Shown here: positions 53,901-61,777 of the stretch, in pieces
Layout of the letters: the number at the start of each line of letters is the position of its first letter
How positions within the stretch are numbered: position 1 is the first letter of the stretch
Assembly: GCF_000160035.2 (NCBI RefSeq)
Contig: NZ_KI535367.1
Location: 497,088 to 561,087, forward strand
Direction: 5' to 3'
Length of the DNA: 64,000 bases
Source of the DNA: Catonella morbi ATCC 51271
GTDB taxonomy: Bacteria; Bacillota; Clostridia; Lachnospirales; Lachnospiraceae
The notes under the pieces: generated by a model
The model's database searches: none
Told to the model about the DNA's origin: nothing
The model's input: only the letters and a program-made list of their open reading frames with translations
Program-made: the position numbers and the translations under genes

Positions 53901-55664
53901 AAATACAAAACCGTCTGCTCCGTTTTCAAAATCATTTGTATATCCGAGCTTAATACCTGATTCTACAGTTGCACTGATTGTATCTGTCTGATATTTATTA
54001 CCTGAATAATCAACCGCCTCAATGTAGTAATTTGTATTGCCTACAGGCAAATCAGCAGGATGAAGGGTGACAGAATAAGTTCCGTTCTTTTTGTTTCCTG
54101 TATAAAGTTCCAATTCTTTAGTCTTAAATGGCTCTGAATCACTATTTTTATAATAAAGAGTTACACTTTTAACACCTACATTATCTGAAACTTTAGCTTC
54201 AAGTTCAAAATCATAGGCATTATAAAGCTTTTTGGGAGTAGTCGCTTCAATAACAGGAAGTTCATTATCAGTACCGGAAACCAATGTACGCCCCGTAAAA
54301 GTCGCAAACGAATTAACATCCTTTCCAAGTGCGGCTTCTACTGCCTTAAATACATTCAGCTTACCATAGCCGTAGCCCATATTCGGAGAGGAGATATAAT
54401 TATCATCAGTAAGCGGAGTTGCCGTTGTTTTTAATATTTCTTCCACTTTATCTACCGATAAACTCTTATTTGCATCTAACATCAGAGCCACAGCTCCAGT
54501 CACATGTGGTGCCGCCATAGAAGTTCCGGTTTTTAAAACATAGCCCCCTTTAAAATCAGCAGAAAGAATGTTTACACCGGGTGCGGAAATTTCCGGTTTA
54601 ATATTGCCTGTTAGTTTTGATGGTCCTCTCAGAGAAAATTTTGCTATCTTATCTTCCTTTGTTAAGGCTCCGACTGAAAAAGAATCCGGAAGGGAAGCAG
54701 GGCTTCCTATTGAGCCTTCACCTCCGGCATTAAAAGCACCTGTATTTCCTGCCGAAAAAACAGGAACTATCCCCGCTGCCTTCCATTTTTTAACAATATC
54801 TTCATAGAAGTTATCACCTTTGTTTCCGCCCCAGGAATTATTAACAACCTGAGGTCTTTTCTCCAAAATCCACTGCCCCGCCGCAAGCAATCCTTCATCA
54901 CTTGCTTCTCCGGATTCGTTGAATACTCTCGCAACAATAAATTTTGCTTCTCTTGCAATTCCGATAGTTCTTCCTAAAATAGTTCCGGCAACATGAGTTC
55001 CATGCCCGGTGGAGTCCTTAGGCTCTGTATTTGAAGCCTCAACAAAGTCCTTGAAGCCATTATCAAGCATAGCACCTTGGAGTTCAGGGTGATTTGGATT
55101 GACGCCGGAGTCAATAATACCTACTACAATATCTTTGCCTGTCTTTGTTACACGGTCAGCCTGAATAGATTCAATATTCCATGGAATATGGTCAGAAGCT
55201 TCCAAAAGGCGGTTTTTTAGCTTCACCTTTTCTTCTTTATCTGAAACTATTGTATGATTGGAACGAATGCTGTAAACATCGCTGCGCCTTGCAATTTTAT
55301 CAATAAGTTCCGCTTTTCCTTTAATATAAATACTATTAATAATGAAGAAAGAATTATACTCGGTAATTTCTCCTTCCTTCACTTTTCTTTCAATAAATGA
55401 AATAAGCTTTTCCTGGCTTTTTTCACTTGTATCCTTCAATGTATCTGCAACATCTTCAGGATTTACCCTGCTTAAATCTGCTTCCGCTTTTAAGGTTACA
55501 ATGAATTCCACCTCTTTTGAAGCCGATACAGCTTTTAGAGTATTTTCTATTTTATCCATATAAGAAGAATCTGTTTTTGCAAAAAGATTCATAGGAAAAA
55601 TAGAAATTACCATGAATAAAACAAGTAATAATGATAATGATTTGGCAATTTTTCTGTTTTTCAT
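50952..55664 (-). CDS. Giant secreted S8 (subtilisin-like) protease
   Basis: 1570 residues from the ATG at 55664 (AAGGAAGG upstream; the frame opens at 55733). Signal peptide, an I9-type prodomain (SIYIKGKAELIDKIARR), then the catalytic domain with D185 (GIIDSGVNPNH), H221 (GHGTHVAGTI), oxyanion N307 (SAGNTG) and S382 (GTSMAAPHV). Beyond it come a beta-sandwich with Fn3-like modules, two domains of the MAM/jelly-roll type (FENGADGFVFGG; FENGEQGWTSTS), carboxypeptidase-regulatory-like repeats (SDVKIYEKGSNVPKYI), a Pro-rich linker, and a Lys/Glu-rich coiled coil with a final beta domain. No LPXTG sorting signal. Bacillopeptidase F/lactocepin-like; degrades or processes extracellular proteins. 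Confidence 0.9.
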   Translation of the reverse strand: MKNRKIAKSLSLLLVLFMVISIFPMNLFAKTDSSYMDKIENTLKAVSASKEVEFIVTLKAEADLSRVNPEDVADTLKDTSEKSQEKLISFIERKVKEGEITEYNSFFIINSIYIKGKAELIDKIARRSDVYSIRSNHTIVSDKEEKVKLKNRLLEASDHIPWNIESIQADRVTKTGKDIVVGIIDSGVNPNHPELQGAMLDNGFKDFVEASNTEPKDSTGHGTHVAGTILGRTIGIAREAKFIVARVFNESGEASDEGLLAAGQWILEKRPQVVNNSWGGNKGDNFYEDIVKKWKAAGIVPVFSAGNTGAFNAGGEGSIGSPASLPDSFSVGALTKEDKIAKFSLRGPSKLTGNIKPEISAPGVNILSADFKGGYVLKTGTSMAAPHVTGAVALMLDANKSLSVDKVEEILKTTATPLTDDNYISSPNMGYGYGKLNVFKAVEAALGKDVNSFATFTGRTLVSGTDNELPVIEATTPKKLYNAYDFELEAKVSDNVGVKSVTLYYKNSDSEPFKTKELELYTGNKKNGTYSVTLHPADLPVGNTNYYIEAVDYSGNKYQTDTISATVESGIKLGYTNDFENGADGFVFGGKTPMWEVGTPTVGPAKAASGTKLVGTRLNGNYNGLIDSLLISPPIDLSSETRDAVLRFKDWSELDNYMGGFEDSAEVWIGEIDSTDSSINKIKYGKTPVLINKYSKREWKEHYIDLSPYKNKKIVVMFALRWAGYSERAAAGYYIDDFKIEALSNDVPLPPSEGLSAENFAGTGKVRIKFNKVSNPEVTKYALYRSGTKDGEYKKIKEDVAKYSFIEDIPLPQEGSYYYKIASVKGDMESALSKPMSVTYTIGKEVKKFNFENGEQGWTSTSDGKWERGVIDYDNYSDGPSSYSMKTKNPDSPNVFMTGLNKARTVNKTYELISPVIDLSNMKKANIYYQNWYNFTSETQDIHEIWFKKDNDDWERVFNLNNNIDINNINGHKRAKNTWVLDGMAIEPKFLTNSFQMKFKLSASNDYSEPGWYIDDVAVYDTSNVNESASSPETLATTEDNSTYALNGEEVLTNKTEELTTLPDLSDGKFTLLGTAVYKTNETAPAKFAIPVSAIVKILETNTYVRSETGSGKFEIKHPAGTYTAVAYNEKYKSKPFNITLKEGEKLEQDIVMPSLETFGLSFDIKDTSGNSVNSDVKIYEKGSNVPKYISSSKSTVILANIPEGEYKIIVMAAGYRTKEQMVSITGNTTLPTIVLTKLTTDGKREELSNDNGDFAKAKAVLSLKEGGSLAVKYHFDKEQILKKVRFGLMRAGQESIVGKSFIYSIYGENTKDGYPGDILLGPVTTTVTADNNFTDINIPDLFVKGDIYVAYTQVGSGNNVPRMAVDESTKGEGKTFKLINGAWNEASELGMYMVRIEAEKVSSVAPSKPPVKPSTPSDNPGYSYVPSSDVKEEKGKKEDGKKEDKKETEKVTNKVQEIEEKIEKQIAFLEKKIKALEKIEKKFKTSGQRDKKNNNISTILKKKADSIRINLDSFKTTKDIENIKISIKGMKQGKDYDVFFKKVKGKVQILIVGKGKFKGTFTKTVKLSK

Positions 55665-55740
55665 TTTGTCGCCTTCCTTTCTTCTCGTTAAAAACGCAAA
55701 AAACAGTCTAGCAAAATAAAATAATAATTGCAATATAATA

Positions 55741-55756
55741 GTTAGAAATATCTAAC
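55741..55756. promoter_or_regulatory. Palindrome upstream of the subtilase
   Basis: GTTAGAAATATCTAAC, a perfect 16-bp inverted repeat (6-bp arms with AT centre) about 75 bp before the subtilase start, a possible operator. Confidence 0.35.
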
Positions 55757-55787
55757 TTATTGATAAAAAAAGTCAATATTACTAAAA

Positions 55788-55816
55788 TAGCGCCTGTATC
55801 AAATATACAAGCGCTA
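55788..55816 (-). terminator. Terminator of the DUF819 gene
   Basis: Minus strand AGCGCTTGTAT / ATACAGGCGCT with a G-U pair, then ATTTTAG. It lies 46 bp after the DUF819 stop. Confidence 0.7.
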
Positions 55817-55862
55817 AATAAGTCAAATTGCTATTATAACCAAATTAACTCTATTCTTACTC

Positions 55863-57080
55863 TTAGTGCAGAGCAATTCCCGAAAGAATTCCCAGATAAT
55901 TTCCAAGCACATATCCTAAGGTACCTACCAAAAGTCCCGGTACGATAAGTGCTCCCCAGCCTTTTGAAACAGCCATAGCTGCAGCTGTGGTAGGTCCGCC
56001 GATATTCGCATTGGAAGCTATAATAATCTCTTCAATAGAGAAATTGAATATCTTACCAAATATAAGTGATACAATCATATTAACTGCAACTATAATAAGT
56101 GCAAATACAAGAAGAAGAGGAGACTCCTTAATTATCATAGGTACGGAAGCAGGTGCTCCTATAACCGCAAAGAAAATGTAAATCAAGAAAGTTCCTATTT
56201 CCTGCGCGCCCTTTACAGATGACATCTGTTTAGGGAAAACAGTTGCAATTATCATTGTAAATGTAGTAATAAGCAGATATTTATTTCCAAAGAAACCACC
56301 GATAAACTTGCTTACAAAGTCAGCTCCGGAAAATGTCTCACTTATTTTACCTGCAAGCTTGGTTGATACTGTAACAACAATAAATGCTATAGCTATTGCA
56401 AATGCAATGTCCTTAAGGGAGATTTCCTTTGCTCCCCAATACTTAGCTGCCATAGTTTTATTTTTATCTTTGTCTGCCTCTGTCTGAGCCTTAAGAGCCT
56501 CTTCATAAGGCTGTCTGTAAAGCTTCTTGATAATAGCCATTGCAGGCAGAGAAATAAGTACGAATACATAAAGTACCATAAGAAGATTGTCAGCTACAAG
56601 CGCTGCTGATACAGTCTTAGCCGGTACTGTATACTGCTCTGACATCGCAATAAAGTTTACTGAACCTCCCGTGTAAGTACCTACGAACATAGGAACAATG
56701 TCATTGAGTGCGGGAATAGCTCCTTTAAGTGCAAAATAAGCTGTAAATCCACCGGCTAAAGTGCCCACACTGCTTAAAAGATAAATTATAAACATTCTTC
56801 CGGATTCTTTCCATATCTTTTTAATATTAGCATTAAAAAGAAGAAGTGGAACTGCAAGTGGAACAACATACCCCCAAACAGCATCATAAACCGGTGCATC
56901 TGTAGGTATTATGCTTAAATTTGCAAGTACAAGTGTAAAAGCAGTTGCAAGAATACACCCCGTTATCTTGCTTGCCCACGCATATTTCTGTTCCAGATAG
57001 ATTGCAAGCGCAGCACTTGCCGCCAAGACTGTCCATAGCACCCAAGTATCATCTGCCGCAATCAAAGTTGATGTTGCCAT
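55863..57080 (-). CDS. DUF819-family membrane protein
   Basis: A 405-residue polytopic protein with about 11-12 helices, built as two similar halves each containing a Gly-rich segment (VGTYTGGSVNFIAMSEQ; NANIGGPTTAAAMAVSKGWG). Known as DUF819 (PF05684), thought from its fold to be a secondary carrier, substrate unknown. A perfect consensus promoter lies upstream and a terminator follows, so it is monocistronic. Confidence 0.88.
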   Translation of the reverse strand: MATSTLIAADDTWVLWTVLAASAALAIYLEQKYAWASKITGCILATAFTLVLANLSIIPTDAPVYDAVWGYVVPLAVPLLLFNANIKKIWKESGRMFIIYLLSSVGTLAGGFTAYFALKGAIPALNDIVPMFVGTYTGGSVNFIAMSEQYTVPAKTVSAALVADNLLMVLYVFVLISLPAMAIIKKLYRQPYEEALKAQTEADKDKNKTMAAKYWGAKEISLKDIAFAIAIAFIVVTVSTKLAGKISETFSGADFVSKFIGGFFGNKYLLITTFTMIIATVFPKQMSSVKGAQEIGTFLIYIFFAVIGAPASVPMIIKESPLLLVFALIIVAVNMIVSLIFGKIFNFSIEEIIIASNANIGGPTTAAAMAVSKGWGALIVPGLLVGTLGYVLGNYLGILSGIALH

Positions 57081-57124
57081 AAAAATACCCTCCTTAAATA
57101 AATCTGTATTTTTTATACAAAAAA

Positions 57125-57153
57125 ATTATATAACCAAGGTATTAATATGTCAA
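57125..57153 (-). promoter_or_regulatory. Consensus promoter of the DUF819 gene
   Basis: Minus strand TTGACA (57148-57153), 17-bp spacer, TATAAT (57125-57130): a perfect sigma-70/sigma-A consensus, 45 bp before the ATG. Confidence 0.82.
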
Positions 57154-57342
57154 TATTATATAATACATGTTACCCATCTTTAGAAAGTATTGGCAAAACA
57201 CCCTGTGTTCTGATCGCGATTATTCGTTTTTTTCATACTTTTTATAGTCTGCTACTTTAAACTTTTAAATTAAACTTTGTGAATTTTATATAAATATTTT
57301 ATTAATTTTTGTTTAAGATTAACAAAGGTTAAACCTAACTTA

Positions 57343-58506
57343 TTATACAATCATCCTATAAAGTGCCTGACTAAGTCCATACTCCTCCATCATCCTGCAA
57401 ACCTCATCCATTGCTTTCTCCTTTACTTCCTTCGCCTTATTAGGGTTCTTTACGGCTCTGATAAGTATATTCTTAGGTGTATGACTGAGGTCTACAAATT
57501 CAAGCAGATTTACATTGTAGCCCATATATTCTAGCAGATTCCCCCTTATTGCATCTGTTACAAGGGCCGAGAACCTCTCTTTTATAATTCCGTATCTGGT
57601 CATAAGTGAAAATTTTTCACTTTTCATCTGAGAATTTAACTCATGCTGACAGCAGGGTACTGAAAATATATAGTTTGCACCCCAGTTAACAGCATTGTAT
57701 AGAGCAAAATCCGTAGCCATATCGCAGGCATGCAGGGTAATTACCATATCTACCTTAAATGGTGCATTATAGCCGTTTATATCACCAAGTTCAAAAGACA
57801 GATTTTCATATCCGTATTTTTCTGCTGCCTTATTACATTTTTTTATCACATCTTCCTTGAGGTCAAGCCCTATCATATTTACCTTTATCTTTTTGATTGC
57901 GGTAAGATAATAATACACTATGAAAGTAAGGTAGGACTTGCCGCAGCCGAAGTCGATTATATTCAAATGAGTTATGATTCTCTTTTTCAGCTCATCATCT
58001 ATAATCTCTATAAAACGGTTTATCTGTTTGTACTTATCATACATTGAATTGACAATCTTACCCTCTTTGGTAAATATACCCATATCCACAAGTGGCTCGA
58101 TTACACTTCCTTCTGCAAGTATGTAATTTTTCTTCCTGTTATTTGTCTTTACTTCTTCTGCCATCTTCATATTGTCAGCCTTTTTTACGTCAAACAATAC
58201 TTTTCTTTTCCTGGTAAGCTTTATCTGAGCTTCACTTGATATCATCCAGGCATTTAACTGAAGAAAATTCTCATTAAGACAGGCTATGCAGACTCTTTCA
58301 AGTTCTTTTTCATCCACGTTTTTATGAAATACCTGTTTCTCTGTAAACTCAGCTATCTGATAGTATTTTTCCTTCTTTTCTATCTGAATTTTCTTTATTT
58401 CCTGTGTCTTGGTTACGGCATTGCTGATTATAATTTTAACGGGAGAAAGTCCCATCAGTTCTTTAACCGCCTCTTCTATGGTCATTTCTTTGTTTTTCAT
58501 CATCAT
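57343..58506 (-). CDS. Class I SAM-dependent methyltransferase, Methyltransf_32 type
   Basis: A 387-residue protein with an N-terminal 165-residue region without a known motif and a C-terminal Rossmann methyltransferase. Motif I is IDFGCGKSYLTF, then MIGLDLKED, FELGDINGYN and MVITLHACDMATDFALYNA, followed by FSVPCCQHELN, which is the Cys-Cys-Gln-His signature of the Methyltransf_32 (PF13679) family. The substrate is unknown (rRNA/tRNA or protein). Start Met 1-3 are all near GAGAGG, so the exact start is uncertain. Confidence 0.85.
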   Translation of the reverse strand: MMMKNKEMTIEEAVKELMGLSPVKIIISNAVTKTQEIKKIQIEKKEKYYQIAEFTEKQVFHKNVDEKELERVCIACLNENFLQLNAWMISSEAQIKLTRKRKVLFDVKKADNMKMAEEVKTNNRKKNYILAEGSVIEPLVDMGIFTKEGKIVNSMYDKYKQINRFIEIIDDELKKRIITHLNIIDFGCGKSYLTFIVYYYLTAIKKIKVNMIGLDLKEDVIKKCNKAAEKYGYENLSFELGDINGYNAPFKVDMVITLHACDMATDFALYNAVNWGANYIFSVPCCQHELNSQMKSEKFSLMTRYGIIKERFSALVTDAIRGNLLEYMGYNVNLLEFVDLSHTPKNILIRAVKNPNKAKEVKEKAMDEVCRMMEEYGLSQALYRMIV

Positions 58507-58562
58507 TTCCTCTCTGCTTTTATTTATCAGTCTTAGGTGCAGGCTGCACCTTAAATTTATTA

Positions 58563-59045
58563 TCAGAAACTGTTTCTTCTGCCATCTATATCTGTGATTA
58601 TATTGTACCTGTCTGTAGAAATAAGGTTCAGCTCTTCAGGAGTAAGATATTTAAACATATTTCTAAGCCTTCTCCAGCCCAGTCTTCTTGCAAAGCTTAT
58701 TTCTTCTTTATAAAGCGGGATTAATTGCAGACTGTCTTTGTCCGAACCTTGCAACACCGGTTTAAATAAAATAAATCCCGTTAATTTTGTATCATAAGAT
58801 AACGTTTCTCCACCTTCTTTTTCAAAAATTCCACCTTCTTCTGCTGTAATTTTCCCCAACTTAATGAACTCCTGAATTTCTTCAAGAAGTTTTACAGGCC
58901 AGTTCCACTCACTGCTTTTCAAAGAAGTTTCATCAAGCTTCCAATCAAGCGGCAGATTAATGACAAATTTCATCCCTTCAAATTTTTCTACCATTGTAGA
59001 ATAACGCTCATGTTTTTCTATTTTAATCATAATTCCTGCTTTCAT
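58563..59045 (-). CDS. SUFU-like (suppressor of fused) domain protein
   Basis: A 160-residue protein whose elements follow the bacterial SUFU family pattern: HERYSTMVEKFEGM (usually ER.Y.TLVT.GM), LPLDWKL, WNWPVKLLEEIQEFI, DTKLTGFILFKP, LQLIPLYKEEISFARRLGW. Such small SUFU proteins act as interaction or immunity modules in bacteria. It is shorter at the N-terminus than usual. The start may be at residue 6 (59030, GCAGGAATT upstream). Assignment by pattern only. Confidence 0.55.
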   Translation of the reverse strand: MKAGIMIKIEKHERYSTMVEKFEGMKFVINLPLDWKLDETSLKSSEWNWPVKLLEEIQEFIKLGKITAEEGGIFEKEGGETLSYDTKLTGFILFKPVLQGSDKDSLQLIPLYKEEISFARRLGWRRLRNMFKYLTPEELNLISTDRYNIITDIDGRRNSF

Positions 59046-59053
59046 TTATCTAA

Positions 59054-59082
59054 CTGACAAAACAAAAAATATATGCTATACT
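59054..59082 (+). promoter_or_regulatory. Promoter of the sortase gene
   Basis: CTGACA (59054-59059), 17-bp spacer, TATACT (59077-59082), with TGC just before the -10. Confidence 0.7.
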
Positions 59083-59141
59083 TTGTAGATGGGATAAATC
59101 CCTTCTTATAGAATTATAACATGTTAAAGGATAAAACCAAT

Positions 59142-59837
59142 ATGAAAATTTTAAGAAAAATCATTTTTCTGCTCCTTGTAATTTCGGGTGTAATACTGAT
59201 TCTTCTTCCTACATACAGTAAAATTAAACTTAGGGACGAAGTACAGACTGCCGTAAAGGTAATCGAGGAAGTTACTCCGGAGGAGATCAAAGAAAATGAA
59301 GCGAAGGAACAGCCTGAGGAAATTTTTAATTTTGAACAGGTAGAGGAAATTTCTCCCACTGCTACCTTTTTAGACAACAGACCTATAGATAAATCCCTTC
59401 TCATAGGACAGCTGGTGATTCCTTCTCTTGAAATTAACCTCTGTATCTTCAAGGGTACAACAAACTATAATCTGCTCAGAGGTATCGGCACAATGAAGGC
59501 AGATGATAAAATGGGTGAAGGAAACTATACTCTTGCAGGACATAATAACGGAGATAAGAAACTTCTTTTCGGTTCGCTTATGGATATAAAGAAGGGGGCA
59601 ATAGTCCGTATTACTGACAAAACCGATATTTATGAATATAAGATATATGATACCAAAGTAGTTGAGAGCACAGCTTTGGATCTGCTTGAAAATGCTGAGG
59701 CAGATAAGGTCGGAAAGCCTATTATTTCTCTTATGACTTGCGACAAGGGCACTTGGACAAGCAACCGTTTTTTTGCACTCGGAAAATATGTAAAAAAATA
59801 CAAATATGATAAGGAAACTATGGAATCCAAAGAATAA
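59142..59837 (+). CDS. Class D-type sortase
   Basis: 231 residues from the ATG at 59142 (AAAGGA upstream; the frame opens at 59121). An N-terminal membrane anchor (about 4-23), a Glu-rich linker, then the sortase barrel with catalytic H141 (LAGHNNG), C207 (SLMTCDKG) and R216 (TSNRFFALG), numbered from 59121. Sortases link proteins carrying an LPXTG-like motif to the wall. No substrate with a sorting signal is seen within the window; the subtilase lacks one. Confidence 0.88.
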   Translation: MKILRKIIFLLLVISGVILILLPTYSKIKLRDEVQTAVKVIEEVTPEEIKENEAKEQPEEIFNFEQVEEISPTATFLDNRPIDKSLLIGQLVIPSLEINLCIFKGTTNYNLLRGIGTMKADDKMGEGNYTLAGHNNGDKKLLFGSLMDIKKGAIVRITDKTDIYEYKIYDTKVVESTALDLLENAEADKVGKPIISLMTCDKGTWTSNRFFALGKYVKKYKYDKETMESKE

Positions 59838-59846
59838 ATCATTAAG

Positions 59847-59894
59847 GCCGCCTATTGGTAAATATAAACGATTTTCCGATCAGGTGGTTTTTTT
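59847..59894 (+). terminator. Terminator after the sortase
   Basis: GCCGCCT pairs with AGGTGGT (7 bp with two G-U pairs), followed by TTTTTTT. Confidence 0.65.
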
Positions 59895-59964
59895 TATCTT
59901 TTCTAAACAGCTTGATTATGCTATAATTGAGGTGTTGCGTACAAATAATACCAAGGAGAGATTT

Positions 59965-61716
59965 ATGAATATCTACTCAATAATTACGCTGTGCGGCGGG
60001 CTTGCTTTCTTCCTTTTCGGAATGCATGTTATGTCGGGAAGCCTTGAAAAAGTCGCAGGCGGCAAGTTAGAGGACATACTTAAGACACTTACCTCAAATC
60101 CGGGTAAAAGTCTGATGCTTGGCGCAGTAATCACCATTGCCATCCAGTCCTCCTCAGCACTTACCGTAATGCTCGTAGGTCTTGTTAACTCAGGAATCAT
60201 GAGCCTTTCACAGACCGTAGGTGTAATCATGGGTTCCAATGTAGGAACTACCCTTACTGCCTGGATTTTAGGCTTAAATGGTCTTAAGACCGATAATATT
60301 TTCCTATCCATGTTAAAACCTGAAAATTTCTCCCCTATCATAGCCCTTATAGGCGTAATTATGATAATGGGCGCAAAGAGTGCCAAAAAAAGAGATGTCG
60401 GCACCATCATGGTAGGCTTTGCCATACTTATGTTCGGCATGGAGCTTATGAGTGACTCTGTTGCTCCACTTGCAGATATGCCTGAATTTACCAATATACT
60501 TACCGCATTTAAGAATCCCCTTCTCGGCGTACTTATCGGTACGGTATTTACCGGAATTATCCAGTCCTCAGCGGCTTCTGTGGGTGTGCTTCAGGCACTT
60601 TCGCTTACAGGCTCCATCACCTATGGAATGGCTATTCCTATTATAATGGGACAAAATATCGGTACCTGTGTGACTGCACTTTTATCTTCCATAGGGGTAA
60701 ATAAAAACGCAAAAAAGGTATCTGTTATACATATCAGCTTCAATCTTATCGGAACCATCATCGGTCTCATAGTTTATTTTATAGCTAAAGACCTGATTAG
60801 ATTTGACGGATTTGATAATTCTATCAGCTCATTTGCGGTAGCAGGTTTCCACTCGGTATTTAACATAGCTACAACTATTATCCTCATTCCTTTCTCGAAA
60901 AAGCTTGTTGACCTTGCAAACCTTGTCATTAAGGAAACAGGCAGTGAAGAAAAGACAGTACTGTTAGATGAAAGACTTCTTATCTCTCCAAGTATAGCCT
61001 TAGGTCAGTGTAAGATTAAAACCGTATATATGGCAGAGCAGGCAAGCAAGGCCTTTATCGACTCTATCAGCGATTTTGATAAATATGATGATGATAAAAA
61101 AGATAAAATAAAGACTGTAGAAAATGAGCTGGATGACCTTGAGGATGAACTTAATGCTTATCTGGTAAGAATATCCGGAACAGACGTAAGCGATGTTGAC
61201 GGTAAGAAAATCAACGGTATGCTCCACAGCATAGTCGATATCGAGAGAATCAGTGATTATGCAATGAATATGATAATCCTTGCGGAAAATATGCATAAGA
61301 TGAAAATTAACTTCTCCGATGCAGCAAAAAAAGAGATTGAAGTCCTTAACAGGGCAGTTTCAGAAATACTTGTAAATACCATTGACTGCTACACAGAGGA
61401 AAACATCGGGCTTGCGGCTACAGTGGAACCTCTTAAAAGCATTATAGATAAGCTGATACTTAAAATGAGAGACAGACACGTAGCAAGACTTCGCACCGGA
61501 GAATGTTCAGGCGAACTTGGTGTCGTTCTTACCGACTACATAAACTACTGCGACAGGGTTGCGGGACATTGCTCCAATATAGCCATCAATGTAATCCAGT
61601 CCGGCAATATGATATTCAGTGAGCATGATTATTTTAAAGAACTTTCTGAAAAAGAAAAAGACGAATACGAAAAGAACAGAAATATTTATAAAGAAAGATT
61701 CGCTCTCCCTGAGTAG
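59965..61716 (+). CDS. Na/Pi cotransporter family protein with PhoU-like domain
   Basis: 583 residues from the ATG at 59965 (AAGGAGAG upstream; the open frame continues back into the sortase but without a ribosome site). Two NptA/PF02690 repeats (QSSSALTVMLVGLVNSGIMS and QSSAASVGVLQALSLTGSIT) in a nine-helix membrane part, then a cytoplasmic PhoU-like helical domain from about residue 350. It should take up phosphate with sodium, or act as a regulator; bacterial homologues are often linked to phosphate homeostasis or cyclic-nucleotide systems. No pst or pho genes are adjacent. Confidence 0.9.
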   Translation: MNIYSIITLCGGLAFFLFGMHVMSGSLEKVAGGKLEDILKTLTSNPGKSLMLGAVITIAIQSSSALTVMLVGLVNSGIMSLSQTVGVIMGSNVGTTLTAWILGLNGLKTDNIFLSMLKPENFSPIIALIGVIMIMGAKSAKKRDVGTIMVGFAILMFGMELMSDSVAPLADMPEFTNILTAFKNPLLGVLIGTVFTGIIQSSAASVGVLQALSLTGSITYGMAIPIIMGQNIGTCVTALLSSIGVNKNAKKVSVIHISFNLIGTIIGLIVYFIAKDLIRFDGFDNSISSFAVAGFHSVFNIATTIILIPFSKKLVDLANLVIKETGSEEKTVLLDERLLISPSIALGQCKIKTVYMAEQASKAFIDSISDFDKYDDDKKDKIKTVENELDDLEDELNAYLVRISGTDVSDVDGKKINGMLHSIVDIERISDYAMNMIILAENMHKMKINFSDAAKKEIEVLNRAVSEILVNTIDCYTEENIGLAATVEPLKSIIDKLILKMRDRHVARLRTGECSGELGVVLTDYINYCDRVAGHCSNIAINVIQSGNMIFSEHDYFKELSEKEKDEYEKNRNIYKERFALPE

Positions 61717-61732
61717 TATACTATTTAACAGC

Positions 61733-61773
61733 AAACTGCCGTAAGCCTAAAGCTCAGACTTACAGCAGTTTTT
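61733..61773. terminator. Convergent bidirectional terminator
   Basis: AAACTGCCGTAAG / CTTACAGCAGTTT, a 13-bp stem with one mismatch, with T-rich flanks on both sides, between the convergent cotransporter and FtsX-type genes. Confidence 0.8.
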
Positions 61774-61777
61774 ATAT

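Noticed and set aside
59806-59964. Extended N-terminus of the Na/Pi cotransporter
   Set aside because: The extra 53 residues overlap the sortase gene and its terminator; a perfect SD fixes the ATG at 59965.
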